Source of the DNA: Prostheceraeus crozeri
Lineage: Eukaryota; Platyhelminthes; Polycladida; Euryleptidae
DNA: 64,000 nucleotides
Direction: 5' to 3'
Assembly: GCA_907163375.1 (NCBI GenBank)
Contig: CAJQUW010000932.1
Span: forward strand, 434,001-498,000
A program made the position numbers and the translations under genes. Position 1 is the stretch's first letter. The number at the start of each line of letters is the position of its first letter. Positions 1-9,242 of the stretch are shown piece after piece. Under the pieces are notes generated by a model. It saw only the letters and a list, made by a program, of their open reading frames with translations, was not told the DNA's origin and did no database searches.

Positions 1-316
1 TATCATTTACTACATTAATAAAAGATACATTTTCATATTTAATTTCATTTGGATTAAATAAATTACATAAATCATCACCAAGTTCATCCTTAATTCTATC
101 ATCGAAAAAGATATCAGTAATAGGAGTTTCTAATATTTCTTTTGTTCCACTTTTCTGTTTTTTAGTATTACGTCTAATACTACGCCTAGTACGTTTCTGT
201 TTTTTAATACGTTTACTACGTTTACTATGTTTAATTTGCGCATCAAACTCAGCAGTTTGTTTCTTGATTAATTCATCAAACCTAGACGTTTGTCCGAGAG
301 ACATTTCACGATTCAT
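1..316 (-). CDS. Basic hypothetical protein, 3' end cut by window edge
   Basis: Reading leftwards from an ATG at 316 the frame is open to the window edge, at least 105 codons. After about 25 residues comes a dense Lys/Arg stretch (repeated SKR, KKQK, RRS patterns), then a more acidic, ordinary segment. The basic patch could bind nucleic acid or be a nuclear targeting signal; that is inference. It is the leftmost visible gene of an AT-rich minus-strand series that includes a packaging ATPase, so it probably belongs to the same Polinton-like element. No family recognised. Confidence 0.5.
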   Translation of the reverse strand, partial: MNREMSLGQTSRFDELIKKQTAEFDAQIKHSKRSKRIKKQKRTRRSIRRNTKKQKSGTKEILETPITDIFFDDRIKDELGDDLCNLFNPNEIKYENVSFINVVND

Positions 317-341
317 ATTTTTTAAAAGAAAAAATGAATTT

Positions 342-694
342 TTACATAGAACCTCGGTTCCGTTTTTGCATATACACAGTAATATGTAATTGATGTAATG
401 TTTCTAATTCATGTGCTGTTAAATGTTCTTTCTTAACCAACCACCATAAATTATTATACGCCAAAATACTCGGAAACTTCTTAAACAAAGTGGAAAGTCT
501 TTTGTTTTAACACACGGTTTAATACCATGTTTTGTTTTATAATCTGTAACGAGCGCTACGTATTTATGATGATAATAAAATCTAACTTCTTTCTTCGAAT
601 TTACAGGATTTGTAGGATGACGATCATCTTTTAAAACTGGTACATGCTCTATCTTATAATCATTCAACATATTTTTTTTTATTTTTATTAACAA
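342..694 (-). pseudogene. Small hypothetical protein with a frameshift
   Basis: An ATG at 694 opens 91 codons ending at 419. Another frame carries on without stops from about 430 to a TAA at 342-344 and reads like a natural continuation, so one indel around 430-480 probably broke a protein of about 115 residues. The N-terminal half is rich in Lys, His and Tyr. It lies between the ATPase and the basic protein in a same-strand array. Function unknown. The break could be a real mutation or a sequencing error. Confidence 0.4.
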
Positions 695-753
695 AAAATT
701 TATAAGAAAAAATTATTCGGTCACTCCGTTCGATCACTCCGCGAAAATATTTT

Positions 754-1499
754 CTATAACTCTATCATGAATTTTTTATCAATATTAATTGTAATGAATC
801 CATAATCTTTTGACCAAGCATTGTTACACGATTGTTTAAATTCATCTTTATTTCTTACGCATAAATCTCTTAACAAATCACTTAAGTTTCTTGCATTTAT
901 TTCAAATAGTATAAATATATTTGCATTCTTTCTAATAACACTTCCGTCTAATGAATACATACTTTGTGTTAAATAAAATACACTACAGTTATTATGTCTA
1001 CCTCTTGTGAAATAATTTCTCTGAACTGACTGATTTCTATCATTAACACAATCATCAAAAATTACACAATGTTTCATTGTTTTATCTAGTTTACTAGGAT
1101 CTTGCATATTACCACTATCATCTATTAATTGTATCTTTATATGCTTATTTTTATTAGATTCTACTAACTGATTATTTTTTGCTGCTTCTTCACACCACGA
1201 ACTTATTTCTTCTTCATCTTCAGATTTTTCATATTCTTTGAATAATGAAGCAATTGCTGTTTTTTTAAGATTATTTTCAAATCCATATTTTAAAAATTGA
1301 TAGACGGGTTGTTCTGCCGTTGTTGTATAAATTATAAGATTGTTATAATCCAAAAAATTTGGAGTCGTTAAAATTTTAAATAATAGATATGTTTTTCCAC
1401 ATCCTGATCTTCCACAAATAACTGACAAAACTTTATTAGATAAATTTGGATGATGATTAAATTTAAGTTTTTTTTATTAAATGGAGGTAGTTCACTCAT
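754..1499 (-). CDS. A32-type genome-packaging ATPase (left element), frame break near start
   Basis: The main frame (1428-754, 224 residues) starts just before a Walker A loop GRSGCGKT and has a Walker B strand HCVIFDDCV about 115 residues on, followed by FTRGRHNN and a YLTQS segment typical of Polinton/virophage/poxvirus A32-like FtsK-HerA packaging ATPases. These pump DNA into capsids. The natural start is probably the ATG at 1497-1499; the T8 run at 1468-1475 then carries a one-base indel that throws the start out of frame. It differs strongly from the second ATPase at 34730, so this is a distinct viral lineage. Confidence 0.8.
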
Positions 1500-1591
1500 T
1501 TTTTAATAAAAAAATTTTATTTTTATTTTTTTTATTTTTTGTTTCTAAAGAAGAAGAAGAAAATTAAACTTCTCTAGCTTCGCGTAGGAGT

Positions 1592-2380
1592 TTATACTTC
1601 CCGAACCAAAAGATCTATCATAATCTCCTCACCTCCAAAATTTATTTCTTGTCCTTTTTCATCAGTGATTCTAATGTTAATGTTGTTAATAGTTTTTCTT
1701 GTAATAGGGAAATATATTAATGTTTGTGGAATTACATTTAATCTATAACCAATGGGTACAGTAAAAGCTGGAAAACTGAATATTAAATTTGATAATTTAC
1801 CATTTATATATCCTCATTCAATAATGTCACAATGTACAACAATTGAATTTATTTCAGTTATTTTTGGAATCTTCTCACCTAAATGATAACCTTGACTATA
1901 GGTTTGTTTATTAAATCCTAATAGCTTTGACAATGATCTATCATGATTAAAATCAACTTGATGATTTTCGTCTAAAGTAAGAGAAAATTTATTAACTGCC
2001 GGTTCAACTGCAAAATGTAATTGTTTCTTATCCTTAAATGGTATACCTAAATGTCTCTTAATTTCATTTGATATTGATTCAACTTCGTAAGAACCAGGAA
2101 GAAAATTTCATATTTTCCATGTTTTGCCTTTATCAGTAGAATATCTAAATTGATCATTCACATCTTTGATAACGTTTTGAATAGTGTTAAATGTAGAGAA
2201 ACTAGTCAATGCAATTTGATAATTTTTATTTTGTTCTAAATGTAGAATGGGTTCTAAATTACAAGTGTGTGATGAAGTAGTTGTTATAATTTTTAACGTC
2301 GTACTAAATTTTGATGAACCCAAAATCTCTGTCAAATTTTCTAAATGATTATTAATTTTGTCTAAATCTGCTGAACACAT
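1592..2380 (-). pseudogene. Minor capsid (penton-like) protein with two in-frame TGA codons
   Basis: A single frame runs from ATG 2380 to TAA 1592 (262 codons), interrupted only by TGA at 2108-2110 and 1814-1816. The segment after about residue 40 (LHLEQNKNYQIALTSFSTFN) and the following GSYEVESISNEIK are characteristic of small jelly-roll-like minor capsid proteins in Polinton-like elements. The C-terminal half has the usual NGKLSNLIFSF strand. No indels are needed, only the two TGA codons, so the copy is young or TGA is not always a stop. Neighbouring genes end in TAA or TAG. Confidence 0.6.
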
Positions 2381-2436
2381 TTTTTAGTTAAAATTTTGAA
2401 TAAATATTTTTTTATGAAATATTTTTTTATAAAAAA

Positions 2437-3267
2437 TTAAAAACAACAACATATTTCAGCTACACTTTTATAATCCTCTTCATTTAGAATCTTCTTTTCT
2501 AACAGTCTTTTCAATATAGCATGAATTTCATTGAAACTAGAATTATGTCCTTCTTTTATTGCAGATATTAAAATATTTAATCTATTTAGTAATTCTTGTG
2601 GATCATCTGGTAAGAATATGGTTGTTTCTGTTTTCTGTTTTTCAGATAAACCTTTTCCTACTTTAACTCCCGTTGATAATAAATTTTCTAATTGTTTATA
2701 ACGTCTAAGAGTTTTTACTGCACCAACTCTATCTAACATAGCTTTATATTTTATAAGATCATCTACGGCATAATTATTTAAATCTGCTCCTCTTAAAAGA
2801 TTAACAAAATTTCTATCTAAATTAAAAGGAGATTTATCTGGTGAAAAAATTATACCTCGAAAAGGTTGTGGAAATATTTCTTTTTGTCCGAGATAAAATC
2901 TAGGTATTGTTTTTCCATCTATAAATGAAATAGAATGTTCAAATTGCATAGATTTTGGTAATTTCTTATTAATGTTTGATTCTAGTAATCCATAGTCATC
3001 TAATATAGTTTTGTGCTCTGGATCTGTTATATCAATTTGTTTATCATTATTTGTACTTTCTTTTTCAAGAGTTTTAAATGGTTTCATAGTTTTCTCAAAA
3101 TCAGTTTTTACTTGCTCGGTTTGCTGCATTTTTTCAAACATATCAGATTGAATACCAGCTTTTATCATTCTATGTTGAAGATGATTTTCTTTCATAATAT
3201 TTCTTTGTTTTATTAACTCTTCTAATTGTTTTATTCTTTTAAAATTATCAGCTCTAATTTTATCCAT
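2437..3267 (-). CDS. Hypothetical coiled-coil structural protein (276 aa)
   Basis: An open frame exists from 3333, but the ATG at 3267 (MDKIRADNF) is a more natural start because the 22 residues before it look like leader sequence. Residues 1-80 are strongly charged with heptad-like Leu/Ile spacing, suggesting a coiled coil. The middle contains a Phe/Pro-rich segment (IPRFYLGQKEIFPQPF) and the end a Leu-rich helical stretch finishing CCCF. It sits between the minor-capsid gene and a membrane protein on the same strand. A virion or scaffold role is only inferred from position. Family not recognised. Confidence 0.55.
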   Translation of the reverse strand: MDKIRADNFKRIKQLEELIKQRNIMKENHLQHRMIKAGIQSDMFEKMQQTEQVKTDFEKTMKPFKTLEKESTNNDKQIDITDPEHKTILDDYGLLESNINKKLPKSMQFEHSISFIDGKTIPRFYLGQKEIFPQPFRGIIFSPDKSPFNLDRNFVNLLRGADLNNYAVDDLIKYKAMLDRVGAVKTLRRYKQLENLLSTGVKVGKGLSEKQKTETTIFLPDDPQELLNRLNILISAIKEGHNSSFNEIHAILKRLLEKKILNEEDYKSVAEICCCF

Positions 3268-3388
3268 TTTTAAAATATAATATTTGAATTTTGTGGTAAC
3301 ATTGGAATACAGCAAAAACATTTTACTGAACAAATTATTTTTTTATTGCTTTGTTGTCTGACATCTTTTCGTTTAAAGTTTTCTCGTT

Positions 3389-3994
3389 TTAAGTTTTGTT
3401 TAATAAAGTTTTGCTTAAATTTTCGCTTAAAGTTTTTAGCTCTTCTAAAAAAATTTTGTCATTTTCTTCATTAGAAATTTTGCCATCACTAGAAATTTTG
3501 CCATCCTGTCTATTCTTATCATCAACTTTTTCGGACTGTAATTGAAAGGTTTGATTTACTTCATTAGCTATTTGGTCAAATTTTTCAATCTCATCTAACG
3601 TAATAACATTATCATCACATACTCTTTGAAAGTAGTAATGTAATTTGTCATAGACTTCTTTAATATGTAAATGCTTAGTTTTTAATGATTTTCGTTTCTT
3701 AGTTATTAAAGATTTATCTAACATTGTAACAAGTGAAGTTGCAAAAACACCCGTACCTGTTAAAGCTGTAGCAACTACTGGAATTACTAAAACACCTGAA
3801 GATATAACAATTGTTAAAGCACCTAAACTTATTGTTAAGAATATGCCAATTCCTTGTGTTACATTCTTAACTTTACTCCATCTCTTTCTTAATTTTTTAT
3901 AATGCTCTAATCTTAATAATAATTGAGATTCCTTATCTTTCATATAGCGTACTCTATCTTTGTGTTTTTCTTTATTCATTTTTTCAATGTCCAT
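3389..3994 (-). CDS. Hypothetical protein with central hydrophobic hairpin (201 aa)
   Basis: The N-terminal 45 residues are highly basic and helical. Residues 46-95 form a long hydrophobic stretch rich in Gly, Val, Ala and Thr (starting IGIFLTISLGALTIV), long enough for two membrane passes. The C-terminal half is acidic/helical with an imperfect repeat (DGKISSDGKISNEE). It is the first gene of the minus-strand array of the left element and stops 56 bases before the end of the next transcription unit. It could be a membrane-active virion protein; nothing in the sequence proves it. Confidence 0.55.
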   Translation of the reverse strand: MDIEKMNKEKHKDRVRYMKDKESQLLLRLEHYKKLRKRWSKVKNVTQGIGIFLTISLGALTIVISSGVLVIPVVATALTGTGVFATSLVTMLDKSLITKKRKSLKTKHLHIKEVYDKLHYYFQRVCDDNVITLDEIEKFDQIANEVNQTFQLQSEKVDDKNRQDGKISSDGKISNEENDKIFLEELKTLSENLSKTLLNKT

Positions 3995-4133
3995 TAAAGT
4001 AGAACTACGTTAATATGATAACGAAGGATATATTCTTGCGGTTTCTTCCATTTTTGTTTCTTCCATTTTTAAAGAAATATTTTGAATAAATATTTTGAAT
4101 AAATATTTTGAATACAATCTTCTGTTATATTGA

Positions 4134-4228
4134 GACTACGTGATATTTTGAGACAACTTAAATTTTCGTCTGCCTAAATTTTCAAAATTCTTAGACCACG
4201 TGATATTTTGAGACAACTTAAATTTTCG
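4134..4228. repeat. Two 35-bp direct repeats, 60 bp apart
   Basis: Positions 4134-4168 and 4194-4228 are almost identical (GAYACGTGATATTTTGAGAC...). They lie between the last left-element gene and the hairpin at 4311, where subterminal repeats of a Polinton-like element would be expected. Confidence 0.6.
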
Positions 4229-4310
4229 CCCTTCGGCCACGTGAAATTTGAAATCTACCTAAATTTTTGAAATTTTGATTTTTTTTGAAAATTTTGAAAA
4301 CCCCCGCAAA

Positions 4311-4376
4311 AGTGTGACATCCGGCGCAAGCGAAGCGAAGCAAAGCAAAGCGAAGCGTCGCGCCGGATGTCACACT
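4311..4376. repeat. Perfect 17-bp inverted repeat with GCGAA-rich loop; candidate terminus of left element
   Basis: AGTGTGACATCCGGCGC (4311-4327) is perfectly complemented at 4360-4376. The 32-nt loop is made of GCGAA/GCAAA repeats. The right arm ends in CT and its complement begins AG, the terminal dinucleotides of Polintons. I infer that 4376 may be the right end of the AT-rich element. The left end is outside the window, so no target duplication can be checked. Confidence 0.5.
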
Positions 4377-4678
4377 ATATACTACTGATATGAACGTACA
4401 ACATAATGAACTTACAAACAGCGCATTATCGGCATTACAAGTGCTCTATTTTACACATCAAAACAGCCTTTGAGGTTATCGATACATTCAATCGACCAAG
4501 ACTAGTGGTTAGCGACTAGTTGTTGTTGCTTAATTGAAGAGAAGTGATTCAAAATGCTGGAGGAAAAAATCATAATGAATCAAGTTTTCTGTTTTTAGCA
4601 TTTTAAAAACATTGAGTTTAGCGGCAGCTACACTCTTCTGAATAACATTTTGAATAATTACCACTGATCACCGTAAAA
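4377..4678. other. Gene-free host sequence
   Basis: AT-rich spacer between the putative end of the left element and the hAT-like transposon. I see no convincing coding frame or RNA gene here. Confidence 0.4.
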
Positions 4679-5431
4679 CAGTGGTGGGCAACGCGCTTCT
4701 CATATCCAAAGTGGCCCGGGGAAATTATTTGAATCGGTGATTTGAAAATGGCCAACTCCGACTTTGACCTTTAAAAGGCGCTTCTAAACTTGAGGTTGAT
4801 CTTAAGAATTTGCAAAAGCATGAACTAATGACTTTATTGATTAATATGATGGCAAAAAATTTTCATTCGAATGCTCAAACCATTGTCCGTTCGCATTGAA
4901 TATCTTCTCAGCATGAAGGTAGGTGACATAGACATCAACTGCATTAGCAATTGAAATTACATGTAGCCTATAAATACATAAAGTAGGCTACGCAAGAAGG
5001 AATACAACATTACCACCAATCAGGTCATATTACCATCAATTCTCTCTCACCGGAACCTCGCGTCGGTCGGTCGTGCTTGTGTGTGTCTCCGTCTGTTATT
5101 CAGTCTGTGATCTCATAGTGTCATTTATTGGTTGATTTCGGAAATATTTACATCTTTGGAATCGTGGTGTCGTCGTCCATCCTCTTCTGTGCTCTAAACG
5201 TATCTTGCTGTGATACCTACGTTGTTATTCAAGGATATTCAGTTTGCATTCTGCCTGCAATTTCTTGTGTGAGTTGTCATTATCATCATCTCTCTGCGAA
5301 CATCGGGTTTTGGCGTGGTGACGAAATTCGCATGATATCGGACAGGTAATTTTCGGACAGGCATGATAAGGCACAGTAATTTCGTATTCTCGAGTTAACT
5401 CCATCTGATCGACCAATATCATCACTTTTTA

Positions 5432-5491
5432 CGGTGGTCTAGTGGTAAATCGTAAGCTCCTACCTTCTACAGTGGTGGGTTCGGAGCTAGA
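5432..5491 (+). promoter_or_regulatory. tRNA-like A-box/B-box segment upstream of LINE ORF1
   Basis: GGTGGTCTAGTGGTAA resembles a tRNA 5' end with A box, and about 40 bases on GGGTTCGGAGC resembles the T-loop B box. The fold is incomplete, so this is not a functional tRNA gene call. It may be a tRNA-derived SINE-like head or an internal pol III promoter in the LINE 5' region. Confidence 0.3.
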
Positions 5492-5541
5492 TGCTACTAA
5501 GTTTTCATCTTTTAGCTAAAGTATTTTGGCGTTAGGTTTTC

Positions 5542-6471
5542 TTGTACCATTGCATGATGCCCCCAACTGGTACTCCAGCTCGAAGAGAAACTCCCTCAAA
5601 TAGTGCCAATAGCCAGAGTGTGTTGAGTATCAATGATGTCAAGAAGTTGTTGGATGACTGTAAGCGACAAATGTTGGATTCTTTTCAATCTGAAATACAG
5701 AAAATTACTGACATTCTCACAATGGTAAACACTCGAATGGTAAATATTGAGGCAGAGTTGAATAAATTCGATGAAACAGCTCGTCGGCATGAAGTGGAAA
5801 TAAATTCACTTAAATCCAATTTGAATGAAATGATGAAGGTGGTGCCCCAAACCGTTTTACAAGAGGCTGAGGACAGAATGTTTCGGCTGAATAATGTTAT
5901 CGTTTCTGGAATTCAGGAATCTGATGGCTCAATGGATGACAGAATTGCTCTTGATAGTAATTGTATTGATAGGCTTCTGGATGAACTTATGGTGAAAAAC
6001 GACTTGAAATCCGATGTTGTTCGGTTACAACGTGTTGGTCGTTCAAAAGATGGTAAACCGAGGATGTTGCGTATTGTATTCAATAACATACATTCAAAAA
6101 TAACACTTTTACAACGAGCAAAGTCTTTGAGAAATTCGCATGACTTTAAAGGCATCTTCATAAATCCCGATCGAACGCGAATTCAAACAATGGATGGCTG
6201 ATCGCAGGAGGCAGGGGGAGAACGTTGCCTTGTATAGAGGACGTATATGCAATTTTCCACGTTGTAAACAAAAATATAGCTCTCCCTCAATTTAGACGAT
6301 TTATTTATTTTTTAAAAAATAAAGTTTCCCGACGCGTTTCGTCACGGTGGACAGTATCAAGGGGGAAAATTGCATAATGAACCTCCCGTATAAGACAACA
6401 AAAGATCTAGAGGACGTATAGTTTCTCGATCTAATATCAATTCGAATACAAATGATAGAAATTTTTATTAA
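5542..6471 (+). pseudogene. LINE ORF1 (coiled-coil RNA-binding protein), broken
   Basis: The frame 5542-6201 encodes a coiled coil (around residues 25-105) then a segment EDRMFRLNNVIVSGIQES typical of the RNA-binding domain of CR1/jockey/L1-type ORF1 proteins, which coat the retrotransposon RNA. The real start is probably the ATG pair near 5554. A frameshift near 6170-6180 moves coding into another frame, where the usual GENVALYRGRI ending continues; that frame is interrupted by a 173-bp insertion (6248-6420) and then resumes to a TAA at 6469-6471. So the ORF carries two separate lesions. Confidence 0.7.
6248..6420. mobile_element. Short insertion with inverted ends and 12-bp flanking duplication in LINE ORF1
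   Basis: AGAGGACGTATA occurs at 6236-6247 and again at 6409-6420, and removing one copy plus the intervening DNA restores the ORF1 reading order. Inside, TGCAATTTTCC (6248-6258) pairs with GGAAAATTGCA (to 6374), each flanked by TA, as in Tc1/mariner-type MITEs. The two signals disagree about the exact element limits. Confidence 0.55.
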
Positions 6472-6515
6472 ATGGTCTTAGCGTCCCTAGCAGAGTTAGT
6501 TCTTTACCAAGTATT

Positions 6516-9062
6516 GTGTTATTGAATGCGCGTTCAATTTTTCGGAAGATTGATGAACTTTCAGTATATGTTTCTTCGATATCTCCAGGCTTCATCTTTG
6601 TTACCGAATCTTGGTTGCACTCAGGAATTTCGGATGATTTAGTGGCACTGAGAGACTATAATTTCTATCGTTGTGACAGGATCGGTCGAGTCGGTGGCGG
6701 AGTTTGTGCCTGGATAAAAGCTGATTTGAGTTTCCAGGCTGTTAGTTGTCAATGTCCTGGTACCATAGAATTTCTCGCTTTCAAATCTCATCAACTGAAT
6801 TTATTTATTGCTTGTGTGTACATACCTCCTAACTTGAGAGCTAATGATTTGAATATTATTAATGAATTTATTATGGAAATGTTGGATAATGAATTAGACG
6901 CAAATCCGGAGCTTAATCTCATTATTTGTGGTGACTTTAATTCATTTGACTCTGTATCAGTTTTTGAGGAACAATTCTCCTTGACAAATGCTGTGAAAGT
7001 TCCTACTCGGCAAAACGCTATATTGGACGAAATTTGGTTGAGTGAATTGTTGAGAGAGCATTTCTATGGTAATGCGTCTATCGGTCCTCCATTGGGTTCT
7101 TCAGATCACAACACTATCGTTTTATTTGGTGAATCAACTGCTATTAACACGAAACGTATTGTCAAAGTGTGGGACTTCAGGAAATCAAATATTGAGGATT
7201 TTCTTTTCCTTCTTTCGATTACGGATTTTTCATGTGTTACAGATAATGTCTCGGTAGATGATATGTGTGATATGTTCTACCATATTCTGCACACCGCCAT
7301 GACTTTTATTCCGTCCACCTACGTTACACTGTCTGACAGTAATAAACCCTGGATCACTCCTACACTCAAGTTTATGATCAACGAAAGATGGCGTGCTTTT
7401 CGAAATAGACAGTGGGGCAAATATGAACATTATAAAACGAAAGTAAGGTATGAAATTATGAAGTCCAAGAAGATCTGGTGTCAGCGTCAAATGGAATCTG
7501 CCAGGAATGTTTGGAAGGTGGTCGATGAGGTACGTGGTAAAGCGTCTTACGATGCCTTTCGACATCTGAAGCAATTATATGGTAGTGATGAAGGTGTTCT
7601 TAATGCTATTCATGATGAACTTTCCAAGAACTTTAATTATGGTACAAATATCGGTCAGCATTACATCTCCAATGAGCCTTGGAGGTTAAATTCAAGTGTC
7701 GCCGGTGTGAGTCAAGCGTTATCCCGTATTTCTTTGAAGAAGTCTATGGGCAGTGATGGCATCCCAAACCGACTCCTTAAGGATGGCGATGACTGGATTT
7801 CTTTTCCTCTGCATCATATTTATCAAACATCCGTTGACACTAGAACCTATCCGATGTGTTGGAAACGCGCAGACGTGGTACCAGTTCCGAAGTGTCGTAA
7901 CCCTGGTGCAAAAGATTTTCGTCCTATTGCGATAACTCCGGTTGTCAGTAAAATTTTTGAAAGCCTCGTCCTTGATTCTGTGACTTCAGAAATTTCCGGT
8001 CTATACGGGCCGTCACAGCACGCATTTCGTAAATTTGGTTCAACAACCAGTGCTTTGATAAGCATTCACGATACTGTTACTTCATATCTTGACATGAACG
8101 ATACCAGAGCTGCGAGATTGACTTGCCTTGATTTCACGAAAGCGTTTGACAAAGTGGGTCACAATTGTCTATTAAATCACCTGTTGGACAATCATGTTAA
8201 TCGAGGTTTCCTTTTGTGGTTGAAAAGCTATTTGTGTGACAGATCCCAGAGGCTAAAGCTAAATGGTTCCTATGGACCAAGTTTATTTGTACCTTCTGGC
8301 ATACCCCAGGGTTCTATACTTGGGCCTTCGTTGTTCGCGGCCTTTATGGGGTCACTCAGTGTTTCGTCCGATGCATCCTTAATTGTCTATGCTGACGATA
8401 TAACCCTTGTAGAGTGTTTGTCTACTGAAAATGATCCTAATAATTTGTCTCGTATCTATGATTGGATTTTGGAGCATGAAATGTCTTTAAATTTGGATAA
8501 ATCTGTGCAGATGATTTTTCATCGTGGTGAGCCTTTTCCCGCTGCGTATGATTGCATAAAGTCTATCGATGCTGTTAAGATCCTAGGTGTTCACAGGACT
8601 TGTAATCTAACCTGGAATACGCATTTCAATAAGATTTTGAAAGTTGCCGCTCAACGCATGTATGTTATAAGAATGCTAAAACCTGTTATTCCCGTGAAAC
8701 AACTTATCACTGTGTATCATTCCTTAATTACTAGTCTGCTACTTTACTGTGCCCCCTTATTTATTTTTGTACCAAGTTGTATTGAAGCCAAACTTCAACG
8801 ATTTCAAAATCGTGCCCACAGAACTATTTGTGGCAAATCATGTGATTGTGGTAATTTTCCTCTTCTTGTCAATGTTAGAAGAACACGTGCTACCAAATTT
8901 TTTAACATTTGTGAATTTCATGACGAGCATCCACTGCATCCGTTGATTCCTCTTCGTTTGCCCCGTACTGATCATTTATGTATCCCTAGTGTGAAGACAT
9001 CACGTAGACTCCACTCATTCATTCCTTGGATGTGTGTCCTTTTGAATGAATATTCCAGCTGA
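6516..9062 (+). CDS. LINE ORF2: APE endonuclease-reverse transcriptase
   Basis: 848 open codons; the frame also extends upstream, so the GTG at 6516 is probably not the true start. The N-terminal third is an apurinic-type endonuclease (LLNARSIFRKIDEL, VTESWL, IICGDFNSFD, GSSDHNTIV). The reverse transcriptase follows with DFRPIAITPVVSKIFE, LDFTKAFDKVGH, GIPQGSILGP, the catalytic YADDITL, and LDKSVQMIF/VKILGV. The C-terminal portion has Cys/His residues. The protein nicks target DNA and copies its own RNA there. Domain order fits CR1/jockey-like LINEs. The frame is intact although ORF1 is dead, so the copy is fairly recent but non-autonomous. Confidence 0.9.
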   Translation: MLLNARSIFRKIDELSVYVSSISPGFIFVTESWLHSGISDDLVALRDYNFYRCDRIGRVGGGVCAWIKADLSFQAVSCQCPGTIEFLAFKSHQLNLFIACVYIPPNLRANDLNIINEFIMEMLDNELDANPELNLIICGDFNSFDSVSVFEEQFSLTNAVKVPTRQNAILDEIWLSELLREHFYGNASIGPPLGSSDHNTIVLFGESTAINTKRIVKVWDFRKSNIEDFLFLLSITDFSCVTDNVSVDDMCDMFYHILHTAMTFIPSTYVTLSDSNKPWITPTLKFMINERWRAFRNRQWGKYEHYKTKVRYEIMKSKKIWCQRQMESARNVWKVVDEVRGKASYDAFRHLKQLYGSDEGVLNAIHDELSKNFNYGTNIGQHYISNEPWRLNSSVAGVSQALSRISLKKSMGSDGIPNRLLKDGDDWISFPLHHIYQTSVDTRTYPMCWKRADVVPVPKCRNPGAKDFRPIAITPVVSKIFESLVLDSVTSEISGLYGPSQHAFRKFGSTTSALISIHDTVTSYLDMNDTRAARLTCLDFTKAFDKVGHNCLLNHLLDNHVNRGFLLWLKSYLCDRSQRLKLNGSYGPSLFVPSGIPQGSILGPSLFAAFMGSLSVSSDASLIVYADDITLVECLSTENDPNNLSRIYDWILEHEMSLNLDKSVQMIFHRGEPFPAAYDCIKSIDAVKILGVHRTCNLTWNTHFNKILKVAAQRMYVIRMLKPVIPVKQLITVYHSLITSLLLYCAPLFIFVPSCIEAKLQRFQNRAHRTICGKSCDCGNFPLLVNVRRTRATKFFNICEFHDEHPLHPLIPLRLPRTDHLCIPSVKTSRRLHSFIPWMCVLLNEYSS

Positions 9063-9169
9063 ATTATTACGTAAATTCCTTGTTTGTGTAGTCAATTCAT
9101 GCATGCATGTATCTTCCAAGATGTGTTATTGATTCAATGACAGTGTTTTTGCTATTATTTTCTGTGTCT

Positions 9170-9242
9170 CTTTCTGTAATTTTACGATTTTCAATATTTG
9201 AATAAACGCTTGCTTACTTACTTACTTAATTAATTAATTAAT
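9170..9242 (+). repeat. LINE 3' end with TTAC/TTAA microsatellite tail
   Basis: After an AATAAA-like signal the sequence runs into tandem CTTA units then TTAA units (about 9205-9242). Short tandem tails of this kind are typical 3' ends of several LINE clades, and this marks the probable end of the inserted LINE. Confidence 0.6.

Noticed and set aside
1592..2380. TGA read as an amino acid (alternative code) in the left element
   Set aside because: Only two codons support it, Trp is encoded by TGG in neighbouring genes, and simple nonsense mutation suffices.
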